Shown in pieces: positions 1-8,436 of a stretch of 64,000 bases of DNA (within the stretch, counting starts at the first letter, position 1; each line of letters begins with the position of its first letter). The notes below the pieces were generated by a model. That model did no database searches. It had not been told where the DNA came from and was given only the letters and a program-made list of their open reading frames with translations. The DNA lies in assembly GCF_021290985.1 (NCBI RefSeq), contig NZ_JAJOYU010000016.1, positions 46,765-110,764 of the forward strand. Direction: 5' to 3'. The stretch is from Rheinheimera soli (GTDB taxonomy: Bacteria > Pseudomonadota > Gammaproteobacteria > Enterobacterales > Alteromonadaceae). Position numbers and translations under genes: made by a program.

Positions 1-1
1 G

Positions 2-652
2 TGGCGTGTTCTTGCACTAGTGGCCTTATGCCTGCTGAGTGGTTATGTACTTCGCACAACCCTGGCTATTTACTATGTGAAGTACTATCTGGAAATGCCG
101 GATAGCATCACCCTGTTTATCACTTTGGGTATGCTTGGCAGTATGGTGGGCTGTATTATTGCGCAGCCTCTGGCCAAGCGTTACTGCAAGGTGAAGCTCT
201 ATATTGGCATACAGATTTTGGCCGCAGCCCTTTGTGCCAGTAGCTATTTTGTCGCAGCAGACAATGTCACTTTGGCCATAGGTTTGTATGTACTGTGGAA
301 TTTAGTATTCAACACTGGAACACCGCTGCTTTGGGCGAAAATGGCTGACACAGTTGATTATGGCCAATGGCTTACTGGTGTTCGCACTACAGGTATGGTG
401 TATTCATCGATCATTTTCTTTATCAAAATGGGCATAGCTATAGGTGGTGCTTTAGGTGGCTGGTTGTTGGCAGGTATGGGCTATCAGGCGGATGTGGCTC
501 AAACTGAAGAAACCAAAGCAGGCTTGTTGCTGGCTTTTAGCTTGTATCCGGCTATAGGGTCGTTGATTGTGGCTTTTGTCATGGGTGCTTATAAGCTAAA
601 TACGCAAAAAGTTGATGAAATCACCCTGGAATTGAAGAGAGCTGCAGAATAA
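2..652 (+). CDS. GPH-family sugar:cation symporter (C-terminal part)
   Basis: This gene runs in from the left edge; the reading frame is open from base 2 and only about the last 216 residues are present. It is a polytopic membrane protein of the major facilitator type. The stretch MADTVDYGQW followed by TGVRTTG and a KMGIAIGGALGGW helix is characteristic of the glycoside-pentoside-hexuronide (melibiose carrier-like) cation symporters. The GTG at 20 is internal to the fold and is not a real start. The substrate cannot be told from this half. A LacI-type regulator follows about 100 bp downstream on the same strand, which suggests a sugar-utilisation cluster extending to the left. Confidence 0.85.
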   Translation, partial: WRVLALVALCLLSGYVLRTTLAIYYVKYYLEMPDSITLFITLGMLGSMVGCIIAQPLAKRYCKVKLYIGIQILAAALCASSYFVAADNVTLAIGLYVLWNLVFNTGTPLLWAKMADTVDYGQWLTGVRTTGMVYSSIIFFIKMGIAIGGALGGWLLAGMGYQADVAQTEETKAGLLLAFSLYPAIGSLIVAFVMGAYKLNTQKVDEITLELKRAAE

Positions 653-667
653 AAGCTGCTAATATGA

Positions 668-720
668 CGGACTACAGGGCATTTCAGTCTTTGCTGAATT
701 ACTCTGTAGTTCCCGATTTT
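668..720 (+). terminator. Possible long hairpin after the sugar transporter
   Basis: The gap between transporter and regulator contains an imperfect inverted repeat (ACTACAG near 671, CTGTAGT near 708, with an inner TTCAG/CTGAA arm) followed by a T-rich stretch. It may be a weak terminator separating the two genes. The stem has internal mismatches, so the call is tentative. Confidence 0.3.
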
Positions 721-752
721 CTTAGACTTAACCAGAAGTGACAGCACTATTT

Positions 753-1748
753 ATGGCGACTATTTACGACGTTTCTCAGCTTGCAGGTGTATCTCTGGCG
801 ACTGTCTCCAGAGTGATGAATAAAAACACCAATGTCAGTGAAAAGACCAAACAAAAAGTGCTGGCCGCTATGGCTGAACTGGGCTACAGGCCCAACACTT
901 TTGCTCAGTCTTTGGCGTCAAATTGCTCGAATAGTGTTGGGGTATTAGTTTCTCAGCTGGATGGTCCTTATTACGGTCCTATGATGGCGGAAATAGAAGC
1001 TGCACTGCGAGCCGATAACCGTCACGTCATTATTGCTGTAGGACACAGCGACGCCGCTCAGGAAATAGACAGCGTAGAGTTTTTGCTGAGCAAAGGCTGT
1101 GACGCTTTGATCCTGGATGTGGAAGCTATTTCCGATGAATACCTGATTAAGCTCAGCAAAAGTTCTACTCCTATAGTACTGATCAACAGATACATAGCGG
1201 AGATCAGCGACTGCTGCATTTATTTAAACAATGAGCTGGGGGGTTATATGGCGACCCGGCATCTGCTTGATTTAGGCCACAGAGAGATTGCCTATATTTC
1301 AGGCCCATCAAAAAAACACGATGCCATAGAGCGGCTTGAAGGCCATAAAAGAGCTTTGGCCGAAGTGGGTATTTCTTACGATCCGGCGTTGTGTTTTGAA
1401 GGTGACTACAAAGAAGACAGTGGTGTGGATGGGATGAACTACCTGTTTAGTCAAAACAAAACTTTTACTGCTGTAGTCTGTGCCAACGACCAGATGGTGT
1501 CAGGTGCTATTTCAGTCTGCCTGGAACGGGGTATGAAAATTCCGCAGGAGTTGTCTTTTGTCGGTTACGACAATATTCCTTTTGCCCGATATGTTTCACC
1601 TAAACTGACCACAGTGAACAACCCTATTCATGAAATGGGCAAAATGGCTGCTTTGTGGTTACTGAAGAATCTGTATAAAAAGGATGTTGAAGTAGCCAAT
1701 GTTTTTGAACCAGAACTGGTGGTACGTAACTCAGCTATCCGGATCTAA
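753..1748 (+). CDS. LacI-family transcriptional regulator
   Basis: This is a 331-residue DNA-binding repressor of the LacI/GalR family. The N-terminus (ATIYDVSQLAGVSLATVSRV) is the classic LacI helix-turn-helix, followed by the hinge region near residues 45-60 and a periplasmic-binding-protein-like effector domain ending in the PKLTTV motif. The ATG at 753 is chosen because it places the helix-turn-helix at the usual position; an upstream in-frame GTG at 738 adds five unlikely residues. Its position directly behind a sugar symporter suggests that it controls a carbohydrate utilisation operon lying mostly to the left of the window. The effector sugar is unknown. Confidence 0.92.
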   Translation: MATIYDVSQLAGVSLATVSRVMNKNTNVSEKTKQKVLAAMAELGYRPNTFAQSLASNCSNSVGVLVSQLDGPYYGPMMAEIEAALRADNRHVIIAVGHSDAAQEIDSVEFLLSKGCDALILDVEAISDEYLIKLSKSSTPIVLINRYIAEISDCCIYLNNELGGYMATRHLLDLGHREIAYISGPSKKHDAIERLEGHKRALAEVGISYDPALCFEGDYKEDSGVDGMNYLFSQNKTFTAVVCANDQMVSGAISVCLERGMKIPQELSFVGYDNIPFARYVSPKLTTVNNPIHEMGKMAALWLLKNLYKKDVEVANVFEPELVVRNSAIRI

Positions 1749-1763
1749 CCGTTGAGGAAGAAC

Positions 1764-1790
1764 AGCCTCTGTGCCAAAAACACAGAGGCT
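1764..1790. terminator. Hairpin between convergent genes
   Basis: AGCCTCTGTG and CACAGAGGCT form a perfect 10-bp stem around a 7-nt loop. It lies exactly between the stop of the LacI gene and the stop of the convergent DUF4198 gene, so it may end transcription from both sides. There is no long T-run on either strand, so intrinsic termination is plausible but not certain. Confidence 0.55.
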
Positions 1791-1801
1791 CAGTCACAGA
1801 C

Positions 1802-2605
1802 TTAAGGTAAAGTCGCTTCTAAAGTTAAAGTTAAACCTTCACGGATTTGATCCGCTAATTCAGAGTCGGCTTTAGCAGAATACGAAGCCTCAATCAAAAA
1901 TACGCCTGCTTCAACAGGGGTGTAAGTAAACTGGCCGGTGGCATCAGTTTTATGCTGAACACGGCCTGCTTCATCACGGTAACGCTCACCTTCATAGGAC
2001 ACTTCCAGCTCAACACCAGCCTGGGCTTTACCGTTAACTAAAAAGGTAAAAGTGACTGGCTCACCCGCCACTATGTCAGCTGGGTGAACTGAGCTTTTAA
2101 ACTCCAAACCTTCGTTTTTCAGTGCCAGCACTTCAGAGGTTGGTTTGTTGACTGTGATAAAAGCCACGGAGCGGCTGCGGCTTTGGCTGGTCACTACGTC
2201 AGTCGCATTAGCCGGCAGTTCTTTAGCGCGGCTCTTTTTATCGGCCATCAGGCGTTTACGTTCATCACCAACTTTGTACATAGTGTTAAAACGTGCCGGG
2301 CCAGCTAACTCCAGTCTGTAAGTGCCTTCAGCATTCAGCTCTGCATCGACCTGAGATTTACGTTTGCCTTGGTATTTATGTTCAATCGCCTGTTTTTTGC
2401 CATCTGGCGTATACAAAGCTACGTTGTCTACCGGAATACCTTTGTCTGCCACAAAAGTCATATTGGCGGCACTGACATCGGCAGACACCCAGCTACCAGT
2501 TTTAGATAATACAAAGTGACTTGGTACTACCCATAAGGTATGAGCCAAAGCCGGAGCGCTAACCGCAGTGGCAAGCAGTAATGAGGCCAGAATAGATTTT
2601 TTCAT
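1802..2605 (-). CDS. DUF4198 domain periplasmic protein
   Basis: This is a 267-residue secreted protein with a clear signal peptide ending at ALA (residues 1-21) and mature start HTLWVVPSHF, typical of the DUF4198 family. Family members are often found beside TonB receptors and metal-uptake genes; the family has a remote link to NikM-type metal transport components, but no reaction is known. The C-terminal part (about residues 160-260) resembles an Ig-like or carboxypeptidase-regulatory beta-sandwich. It is the last gene of a three-gene operon and starts 4 nt after the DUF2271 stop. Given the Fur box upstream of the divergent receptor, a role in iron handling is inferred. Confidence 0.85.
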   Translation of the reverse strand: MKKSILASLLLATAVSAPALAHTLWVVPSHFVLSKTGSWVSADVSAANMTFVADKGIPVDNVALYTPDGKKQAIEHKYQGKRKSQVDAELNAEGTYRLELAGPARFNTMYKVGDERKRLMADKKSRAKELPANATDVVTSQSRSRSVAFITVNKPTSEVLALKNEGLEFKSSVHPADIVAGEPVTFTFLVNGKAQAGVELEVSYEGERYRDEAGRVQHKTDATGQFTYTPVEAGVFLIEASYSAKADSELADQIREGLTLTLEATLP

Positions 2606-2609
2606 AGGA

Positions 2610-3104
2610 CTAGTTTCCCTGTACTGAAGTAAGTTTAATTTTTCCCAGCTCAGTGCTGGCTTTTATTTCGATCTGAACAGCGCTGCCGTCCCAGGTGAAT
2701 GCTTGCTTCGCCAGATTGCGTCCGCCTTGTTCACGGGCAGCTTCGACGAAAAGAACATAGTTACCTGCAGCCACGGCTTTACCTTGTTCGTCTTTGCCAT
2801 CCCAGCGTACTTTGTAGCTACCAGGACCTTTGGTGGCGCCTGTTCTTGCATCCACTAATTGCGGCTCACTACGGCCCAATTTGCGCCAGAAACGGCGTAA
2901 GTCTTTAATCCAGTCAGGCTTGTCTAACCAGGCTTCAACTAAGCGCACTGGTTGCTGTTGTTCGTTTTCTATCCATACAGCCACATAAGGTCTGTGGTAA
3001 GTACCTGTCTCAATTTTTGGCAGCTCAACCTGAACTTCCAGTTCTGCTTGAGCCATAACAGTGCCGCAGCAAAACAGCATCACAGCGACTAAATACTTGT
3101 GCAT
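2610..3104 (-). CDS. DUF2271 domain periplasmic protein
   Basis: This 164-residue protein starts with MHKYLVAVMLFCCGTVMAQA, a good signal peptide, so the ATG at 3104 is preferred over a longer in-frame extension. The mature part (RPYVAVWIENEQQQPVR, RWDGKDEQGKAVAAGNYVLFVEAAREQGG) matches the DUF2271 family, a FlgD-like Ig fold that recurs next to PepSY-domain proteins and flavinylation or iron-uptake genes. It sits 11 nt behind the PepSY gene and 4 nt ahead of the DUF4198 gene, so the three are almost certainly one transcript. Biochemical function is unknown. Confidence 0.85.
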   Translation of the reverse strand: MHKYLVAVMLFCCGTVMAQAELEVQVELPKIETGTYHRPYVAVWIENEQQQPVRLVEAWLDKPDWIKDLRRFWRKLGRSEPQLVDARTGATKGPGSYKVRWDGKDEQGKAVAAGNYVLFVEAAREQGGRNLAKQAFTWDGSAVQIEIKASTELGKIKLTSVQGN

Positions 3105-3115
3105 AATTTTCCCTC

Positions 3116-3724
3116 TTAATGAAACGAAGCTATATAAGCCAACAAAGCTAATACCAAACCAGCTACAGCCGTGGCATTGCCAAAATATCTTCTGTTGGGC
3201 TGACGCCACAATAAGTAAAAACCGGACAACGCAAACAACACACAAAACACTGCAGTAATATCAATCAGCCATTTCCAGCTGCTGCCTGCATAACGGCCTT
3301 TATGTAAATCGTTGGCCAAAGCCAGGTAACCACCAAACTCAGCGTCAAGTTCTGCAGTGCGCTCTGCTAAATCAATCACCACTGCGGCATAACCGGCAGG
3401 GCGCTTAAAATCAACTTCTAATAGTTCATCTTCTGGCGAAAAACTCAGGTTATAGCCGCCCTGTAATTGGTGCTCCTGCTTTAACCAATCGACATACAAG
3501 GCCATAGCTGCTTGTTGCTGATCTTCAGGAGTATTCAACAAATCAGGTAACTGTTCAGGCAGTTCCAACTGCAGCTGCTGGCTGGTTTTGCCCAGACTGC
3601 TGCTGAGTTCGGGGTGGTTTAAGGTGATACCCGTGATGGCAAAAAATAACAGCAGTAACAATACCAACATTGCGCTGTAGGTATGTAACCAACGCATCCA
3701 ACGAGCTAAAGCTGAACTTTTCAC
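3116..3724 (-). CDS. PepSY-associated membrane protein
   Basis: This 202-residue inner-membrane protein has a first helix near residues 20-38, a periplasmic PepSY-like domain containing the HPELSSSLGK region, and two C-terminal helices around the FALSGFYLLW motif typical of PepSY-TM proteins. The GTG at 3724 is chosen because a GGGGGT Shine-Dalgarno lies 5 nt upstream; an in-frame ATG at 3778 would extend into the upstream region. PepSY-TM proteins near TonB receptors are thought to take part in ferric-siderophore reduction or haem and electron transfer, which is family knowledge and not shown here. It is the first gene of the operon with DUF2271 and DUF4198. Confidence 0.85.
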   Translation of the reverse strand: MKSSALARWMRWLHTYSAMLVLLLLLFFAITGITLNHPELSSSLGKTSQQLQLELPEQLPDLLNTPEDQQQAAMALYVDWLKQEHQLQGGYNLSFSPEDELLEVDFKRPAGYAAVVIDLAERTAELDAEFGGYLALANDLHKGRYAGSSWKWLIDITAVFCVLFALSGFYLLWRQPNRRYFGNATAVAGLVLALLAYIASFH

Positions 3725-3846
3725 AACACCCCCATAAAAAACTTTCGCTATGCTACTGAGAATTGTTCTTGTTTGCAAGCGATCTGCAAGTGATTGATTT
3801 TGCTGTTCGTCTCAAAAGCGCTCTTGCATGGCTTATCACGACAACT

Positions 3847-3871
3847 GCAATTGCAAATGGTTCGCAATTGC
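3847..3871. promoter_or_regulatory. Palindromic element GCAATTGC-N9-GCAATTGC
   Basis: Two copies of the self-complementary octamer GCAATTGC flank nine bases in the divergent promoter region. The inner part, TTGCAAA-TGG-TTCGCAA, is a near-perfect inverted repeat. A 19/20 match to bases 3848-3867 occurs on the opposite strand at 41455-41474, upstream of the pectate lyase. It may be the operator of an unidentified regulator. Confidence 0.4.
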
Positions 3872-3885
3872 TATTGATCTTTTAA

Positions 3886-3900
3886 TGAGAATCACTATCA
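3886..3900. promoter_or_regulatory. Fur box
   Basis: TGAGAATCACTATCA matches the 7-1-7 Fur consensus TGATAAT-N-ATTATCA at 13 of the 14 fixed positions or close to that, and sits about 100 bp upstream of the TonB receptor in the divergent promoter region. Fur would repress the receptor, and possibly the divergent PepSY operon, when iron is sufficient. Confidence 0.8.
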
Positions 3901-3998
3901 TTGGCGACCATTGCCCTTTCATTGCGTTTCTTTACATAGTCCGGGTGTTGGTTTTATCCACTTTGTTGTGGTGAGCTGCCCGAATAACAGGAGTTTTT

Positions 3999-6425
3999 AT
4001 GTTCAAGTCCCGTCCGGCCAAACTGGTAGTCGCAACTCAACTTGCTTTAGGTTTAATTGTTACGGCGCAGGCAGAAGATGCTGCTGCAATTCGAGATAAC
4101 AATATTGAACATATAGTCGTTACGGCTTCAGGTTTTGAACAAAAACTGGTGGAGGCACCTGCCAGTATTTCAGTGATTACGGCAGAAGAGCTGCGCTCTC
4201 GTCCTTACACCACTTTGCTGGATGCGGTTCGGGATCTGGAAGGTGTTGATATTGGTGAAACCCGCGATAAAACCGGTCAGGGTACTATCAGTATGCGTGG
4301 TATGGGATCGGACTACACCTTGATTTTGGTGGATGGTAAACGTCAGAACAACCATGGTGATATTTATCCAAATAACTTTGGTGGTAACCAGTTTGGTCAT
4401 ATGCCGCCACTGGATACCATAGAACGTATTGAAGTGGTGCGTGGCCCGGCTTCTACCTTGTATGGTGCTGACGCTTTAGGTGGTGTCATCAACATTATTA
4501 CCAAAAAAGTTACGAATGAATGGGCTGGCTCTGTCAGTCATAGCCGCACCGCACAAACAGATGACAGATTTGGTGAAGAGGTCACGACAGACTTCAACGT
4601 CATGGGGCCGTTAATACCAAATGTTTTGGGCATGTCTGTTCGTGGCAGTGCTTACAACCGTATGGCTTCAACCCCAACCTATTCACCTGTGGTTTATCCT
4701 AACGGCGAAGTGCTGAATCGCTCTTTGGGTTTTGGTTCTGGCGGTAAAACTGTAGATAACGACAGTTCAGTATTAGGTAGTCGTTTGAGCTGGACCCCGG
4801 TTGAAGGTCAGGCAATTTGGTTTGATATCGAAACATCCACTCAGGAATACGATAACAGCCCCATCATCAACGACGATGGCAGCCGTGAATATCCGGTAGG
4901 TACAGTCGACAATATTCAGAGTATCTGGGCTGCTGGTAACTTCTGCCGGGGCGCAGCTGGCACCAATGCTAACGCTTGTGCCACTAATGGCGGCACCTGG
5001 ACCCGTCGTGCCAACCCACAGGTTGGTTATAGCCCAACTCAGGAATTTAGCCGTGATACCTGGTCTTTAAGCCACGAAGGTAAATGGGATCTGGGTAACA
5101 GTTTTATGTCGTTATCTTATGTCGATACACAAAACCATGGCCGTACTTTACCTTTTACTTTGGCTGAACGTGCCCAGTTATTGACGATGATCGATGGCAC
5201 TGGTGCTTATGCAGGTTTGTCAGTGGATGATCGCAGAGAGTTAGCAGCACAAACCTTCCTGCCAAGAGCCAAACGTAAAATGGCCAGCAATCAATATACT
5301 TTTGACGCCAAAATGGATATGCCATTTGAACTGGCGGGCCAGCACACAGCCATAGTGGGTACGCAAGTGATCCGTGGTGAACTGGAAGATGGTGTATTTG
5401 GTATGGAAAGCGGCACTCCAGGTGAAGTGCAGGAGCACAATATGTGGTCCATTTTTGCTGAAGATACCTGGGATGCAACACAGGAATTCGCATTAACTGC
5501 AGGCTTGCGTCGTGACGACCACGAAGTCTTTGGCAGTGAGATGAGCCCACGTTTATATGGTGTGTATACCTTAAGCCCGGAATGGACTATCAAAGGCGGT
5601 GTCAGTACTGGTTATAAAACGCCAAAAACCACTCAGCTGTATGACGGCGTAGTTGGTTTTGGTGGCCAGGGTACATCCCCAATGTTTGGTAACCCGGATC
5701 TGAAACCAGAAACCAGTACGTCCACTGAAATTGCAGCCTATTGGGAACACCCGGATAACCATAACTTCAACATCACTATTTTCAATAATGAATTTGAAGA
5801 CAAGATCGCCTCTCAGCCTTGTGGTACAGGCACTGCTTTGGTCTGTACTAACACAGGGGAATATGCTGAATTGGGTTATGCCACCAGCAGCAAAACGGTC
5901 AATATAGATAAAGTAACGATACAAGGCGCTGAGCTGGCAGGACGCTGGCAGATTATCGACAATGTCGCTTTCCGTGCTAACTACACTTACACCGACAGTG
6001 AGCAAAAAAGTGGTGCTAATGCAGGACAACCCCTGACCAACACCGCCAAACATATGGCCAACCTGACGCTGGACTGGGCTGCGACTGATGATTTGAAAGT
6101 GTTTCTGACCTCAGAAATGCGCACTAAGCGCTACCGCACCTGGGACACTATTAAAGACGAAGCTCTGTACTTTAAAGCGTACGAAGTGCTGCACTTAGGT
6201 GCCAGCTATGAAGCCAGTGACACTGTCACCTTCACGGCCCGGATCAATAACTTAATGGATAAAGACTTCACCACCTACGACCTGAACTTTGTTGAATGTG
6301 ACAGTGGTACCAACTGTGTGTTTGATGCCAATGGCGAAAATGGCTACATAGGCAGCTACACTGACCATTACAACAACAAAGACAAAGCCCGTAACTTATG
6401 GGTGAGTGTAAACGTTCGCTTCTAA
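3999..6425 (+). CDS. TonB-dependent siderophore receptor
   Basis: This is an 808-residue outer-membrane receptor. It has a signal peptide (cleavage near residue 25, AQA), a plug domain at about residues 40-155 (SVITAEEL, SMRGMGSDYTLILVDGKRQ, VVRGPASTLYGADALGGVINIITKK) and a 22-strand-type barrel ending in the terminal phenylalanine VNVRF. Plug spacing and sequence are closest to catecholate siderophore or FepA/CirA-type receptors, but the ligand cannot be fixed. A cysteine-containing loop near residues 304-318 is typical of such receptors. An AGGAG Shine-Dalgarno precedes the ATG. The Fur box upstream and the divergent PepSY/DUF2271/DUF4198 operon point to iron uptake. A strong terminator follows. 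Confidence 0.92.
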   Translation: MFKSRPAKLVVATQLALGLIVTAQAEDAAAIRDNNIEHIVVTASGFEQKLVEAPASISVITAEELRSRPYTTLLDAVRDLEGVDIGETRDKTGQGTISMRGMGSDYTLILVDGKRQNNHGDIYPNNFGGNQFGHMPPLDTIERIEVVRGPASTLYGADALGGVINIITKKVTNEWAGSVSHSRTAQTDDRFGEEVTTDFNVMGPLIPNVLGMSVRGSAYNRMASTPTYSPVVYPNGEVLNRSLGFGSGGKTVDNDSSVLGSRLSWTPVEGQAIWFDIETSTQEYDNSPIINDDGSREYPVGTVDNIQSIWAAGNFCRGAAGTNANACATNGGTWTRRANPQVGYSPTQEFSRDTWSLSHEGKWDLGNSFMSLSYVDTQNHGRTLPFTLAERAQLLTMIDGTGAYAGLSVDDRRELAAQTFLPRAKRKMASNQYTFDAKMDMPFELAGQHTAIVGTQVIRGELEDGVFGMESGTPGEVQEHNMWSIFAEDTWDATQEFALTAGLRRDDHEVFGSEMSPRLYGVYTLSPEWTIKGGVSTGYKTPKTTQLYDGVVGFGGQGTSPMFGNPDLKPETSTSTEIAAYWEHPDNHNFNITIFNNEFEDKIASQPCGTGTALVCTNTGEYAELGYATSSKTVNIDKVTIQGAELAGRWQIIDNVAFRANYTYTDSEQKSGANAGQPLTNTAKHMANLTLDWAATDDLKVFLTSEMRTKRYRTWDTIKDEALYFKAYEVLHLGASYEASDTVTFTARINNLMDKDFTTYDLNFVECDSGTNCVFDANGENGYIGSYTDHYNNKDKARNLWVSVNVRF

Positions 6426-6450
6426 GCTTGTCTGCAGGCTAACCACAGAA

Positions 6451-6479
6451 AACCGCAGATGATCTCTGCGGTTTTTTTT
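6451..6479 (+). terminator. Rho-independent terminator of the TonB receptor gene
   Basis: AACCGCAGA and TCTGCGGTT form a 9-bp stem with a 5-nt loop, followed by a run of T residues. It lies 25 nt after the receptor stop codon. Confidence 0.9.
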
Positions 6480-6600
6480 GCCTGCATTAATTGTAGATAC
6501 TGATTTGATTCGTGGTGTGCATACCCTGCAGCACAATCTCAGAAAAAAAGTAAAACTGAAACTAAGTTTATCTGCCATCTGCAGTGCTTTGGTTGCGCTA

Positions 6601-6647
6601 ACAATGCTACATTGTTGCTTTTCCAACCAAACCCTTTCCAACCAAAC
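6601..6647 (+). promoter_or_regulatory. Palindrome and 13-bp direct repeat before the SMP-30 gene
   Basis: ACAATG-CTA-CATTGT (6601-6615) is a perfect 6-bp inverted repeat with a 3-bp centre. Just downstream TTTCCAACCAAAC is repeated exactly at 6620-6632 and 6635-6647, ending 13 nt before the start codon. The palindrome could be an operator; the repeat lies in the 5' leader. No regulator is assigned. Confidence 0.35.
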
Positions 6648-6660
6648 AAAGGTGACAAGG

Positions 6661-7659
6661 ATGCGACATAGTTTAACGCTGCTTTTTTTTATATCGTCTC
6701 TGGCTTTTGCCAATCCATCCCCTATTCCAGCCAACCCGGTACAACAACTAAAACCAGAGCTTGCTCAGGTGATTGCTGCCGATGCTCAGTTAGAGATACT
6801 GGCTGAAGGTTTTCGCTGGGCTGAAGGCCCTGTAGCTGAGCCCAAAACAGGGGATATTTTGTTTTCTGATGTACCGGAAAACAAAGTTTGGCGTTGGAAT
6901 ACGAAAGACGGTTTAACTTTGTATCTCAGCCCGTCAGGCCATACAGGTTTTGTTGACGAACCTTCTATCAAAGAAGGTGCTAATGGCTTGATTTTTAATC
7001 AGAACAATCAGTTGGTGCTGGCACAGCATGGTGACAGAAGACTGGCTGTATTGACGTCAATCGATGCCAAAGGCCCGGTATACCAGAGCTTGACCACCAG
7101 TTATCAAGGCAAGTTGTTTAACAGCCCTAATGATCTGGTGCAACACAGCAATGGCAGTTATTTATTCACCGACCCGCCTTATGGCTTAAAAGATGCGGAC
7201 AACTCCAAACAAAAGCAGCAGACCTTTAACGGTGTCTATTGGCTTAAAGGCAATGATGTCACTGTTGTCACAGAGAAACTAACCCGCCCTAACGGTTTGG
7301 CGTTATCGCCGGATGAACAATGGCTTTATGTTGCCAACTCAGATCCACAAGCTGCACAGTGGTGGAAATACCCTCTGGCAGCAGATGGCACCGCAGGTGA
7401 AGGTCAGCTATTTTTTGATGCCACAGCCTGGGTGAGCAGCAAGCCCGGCTTACCAGATGGGTTAAAAGTACTGCCATCTGGCCACTTGCTGGCGACTGGT
7501 CCTGGTGGTGTGCTGGTGTTTAACGCTAAAGGTGAACATTTAGGCACTATTCAAACCGGAGTGGCAGCGGCCAATGTGGCATTGAGTTTGGATAAACAGT
7601 ATTTATACATTACCGCTTCCAGTTACTTACTGCGGATTAAACTGAAAACAGCAGTGTAA
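6661..7659 (+). CDS. Secreted SMP-30/gluconolactonase-family hydrolase
   Basis: This 332-residue protein has an N-terminal signal peptide (hydrophobic residues 5-16, ending SLAFA). The rest is a six-bladed beta-propeller of the SMP-30/gluconolactonase/LRE family: EGFRWAEGPVAEP, SPNDLVQHSNGSYLFTDPPYG and RPNGLALSPDEQWLYVANSD carry the metal-binding Glu, Asn and Asp residues expected of lactonases. The ATG at 6661 is chosen because it begins the signal peptide and has AAGGTGACAAGG just upstream; longer in-frame extensions run through the palindrome and repeats. It is monocistronic, between two transcription boundaries. The likely reaction is hydrolysis of a sugar lactone in the periplasm; the substrate is unknown. 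Confidence 0.88.
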   Translation: MRHSLTLLFFISSLAFANPSPIPANPVQQLKPELAQVIAADAQLEILAEGFRWAEGPVAEPKTGDILFSDVPENKVWRWNTKDGLTLYLSPSGHTGFVDEPSIKEGANGLIFNQNNQLVLAQHGDRRLAVLTSIDAKGPVYQSLTTSYQGKLFNSPNDLVQHSNGSYLFTDPPYGLKDADNSKQKQQTFNGVYWLKGNDVTVVTEKLTRPNGLALSPDEQWLYVANSDPQAAQWWKYPLAADGTAGEGQLFFDATAWVSSKPGLPDGLKVLPSGHLLATGPGGVLVFNAKGEHLGTIQTGVAAANVALSLDKQYLYITASSYLLRIKLKTAV

Positions 7660-7749
7660 GCAAAGGGCTGTGTATAGAAATGTAAAGCTGCTCTATTACT
7701 GAACAGCTTAAGGTTAAACTGCGGCCAATTGAATCCGGAGTACCAGCCC

Positions 7750-8433
7750 TTGAACCCTTTATTGCTGATAGATGATGACCAGGAACTCACCTCCATATTA
7801 AGCACTTACTTACAGCGTGAGGGCTTTGTGGTGCAGGTTGCAAACGACAGCCAGCTGGGCCTGCGGCAAGCCATTTCGGGTCAGTATGAATTACTGGTGC
7901 TGGATGTGATGATGCCAGGCTTAGACGGCATCTCTTTGTTACGCCAAATACGTCAGCATTCCAAAGTACCGGTCATCATGCTTACAGCTAAAGGCGATGA
8001 CATCGACAAAGTGCTGGGGCTGGAACTGGGCGCTGATGACTATGTCGCCAAACCTTGTTTGCCGCGCGAATTAGTGGCACGTATTCGGGCTATTTTGCGT
8101 CGGGTACAACAGCAGCAGGCTGAGCCAACCGAAGTGAAGGTAGGGCCTTTAACACTTGAACCTGGTGCACGTAAAGCCTGGGTCAATGGTCAGTTGATTC
8201 AGTTGACTGGCGCTGAATTCAGCGTGCTCTGGGTTTTAGCTTGTCAGGCCGGGCGACTGGTCAGTAAAGCCGAATTATCCTTACAGGCTTTAGGCAAAAC
8301 CTTAACTCAATATGATCGCAGTCTGGATGTGCATATCAGCAACATCCGCCAAAAACTGGGCAAAAGAGAAGACCAACAAGCCTGGATTGAAGCCGTGCGT
8401 GGCAAAGGCTATCAACTGATGCAGCGAATTTAA
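7750..8433 (+). CDS. OmpR-family response regulator (CpxR-like)
   Basis: This 227-residue two-component regulator has a receiver domain (acidic triad at residues 8-10, phospho-acceptor Asp52 in LVLDVMMPG, Lys101 in VAKPCLP) and a C-terminal winged-helix domain ending RGKGYQL. A TTG start at 7750 is preferred because GGAG lies 9 nt upstream and the receiver then begins normally; an upstream TTG at 7729 would add seven residues. The linker RELVARIRAILRR is like CpxR. It is followed after 3 nt by a histidine kinase gene, so the pair is co-transcribed. The regulated genes are not evident here. Confidence 0.9.
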   Translation: MNPLLLIDDDQELTSILSTYLQREGFVVQVANDSQLGLRQAISGQYELLVLDVMMPGLDGISLLRQIRQHSKVPVIMLTAKGDDIDKVLGLELGADDYVAKPCLPRELVARIRAILRRVQQQQAEPTEVKVGPLTLEPGARKAWVNGQLIQLTGAEFSVLWVLACQAGRLVSKAELSLQALGKTLTQYDRSLDVHISNIRQKLGKREDQQAWIEAVRGKGYQLMQRI

Positions 8434-8436
8434 GTT

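Noticed and set aside
2293..2475. Plus-strand ORF inside the DUF4198 gene
   Set aside because: It is an antisense shadow of a well-supported gene with no Shine-Dalgarno or family.
3757..3771. Second Fur box near the PepSY start
   Set aside because: TGAGAATTGTTCTTG matches the consensus in too few positions on the right arm to be claimed.
5155..6053. Long minus-strand ORFs inside the TonB receptor gene
   Set aside because: They are antisense shadows; the receptor has full domain structure, signal peptide and terminator.
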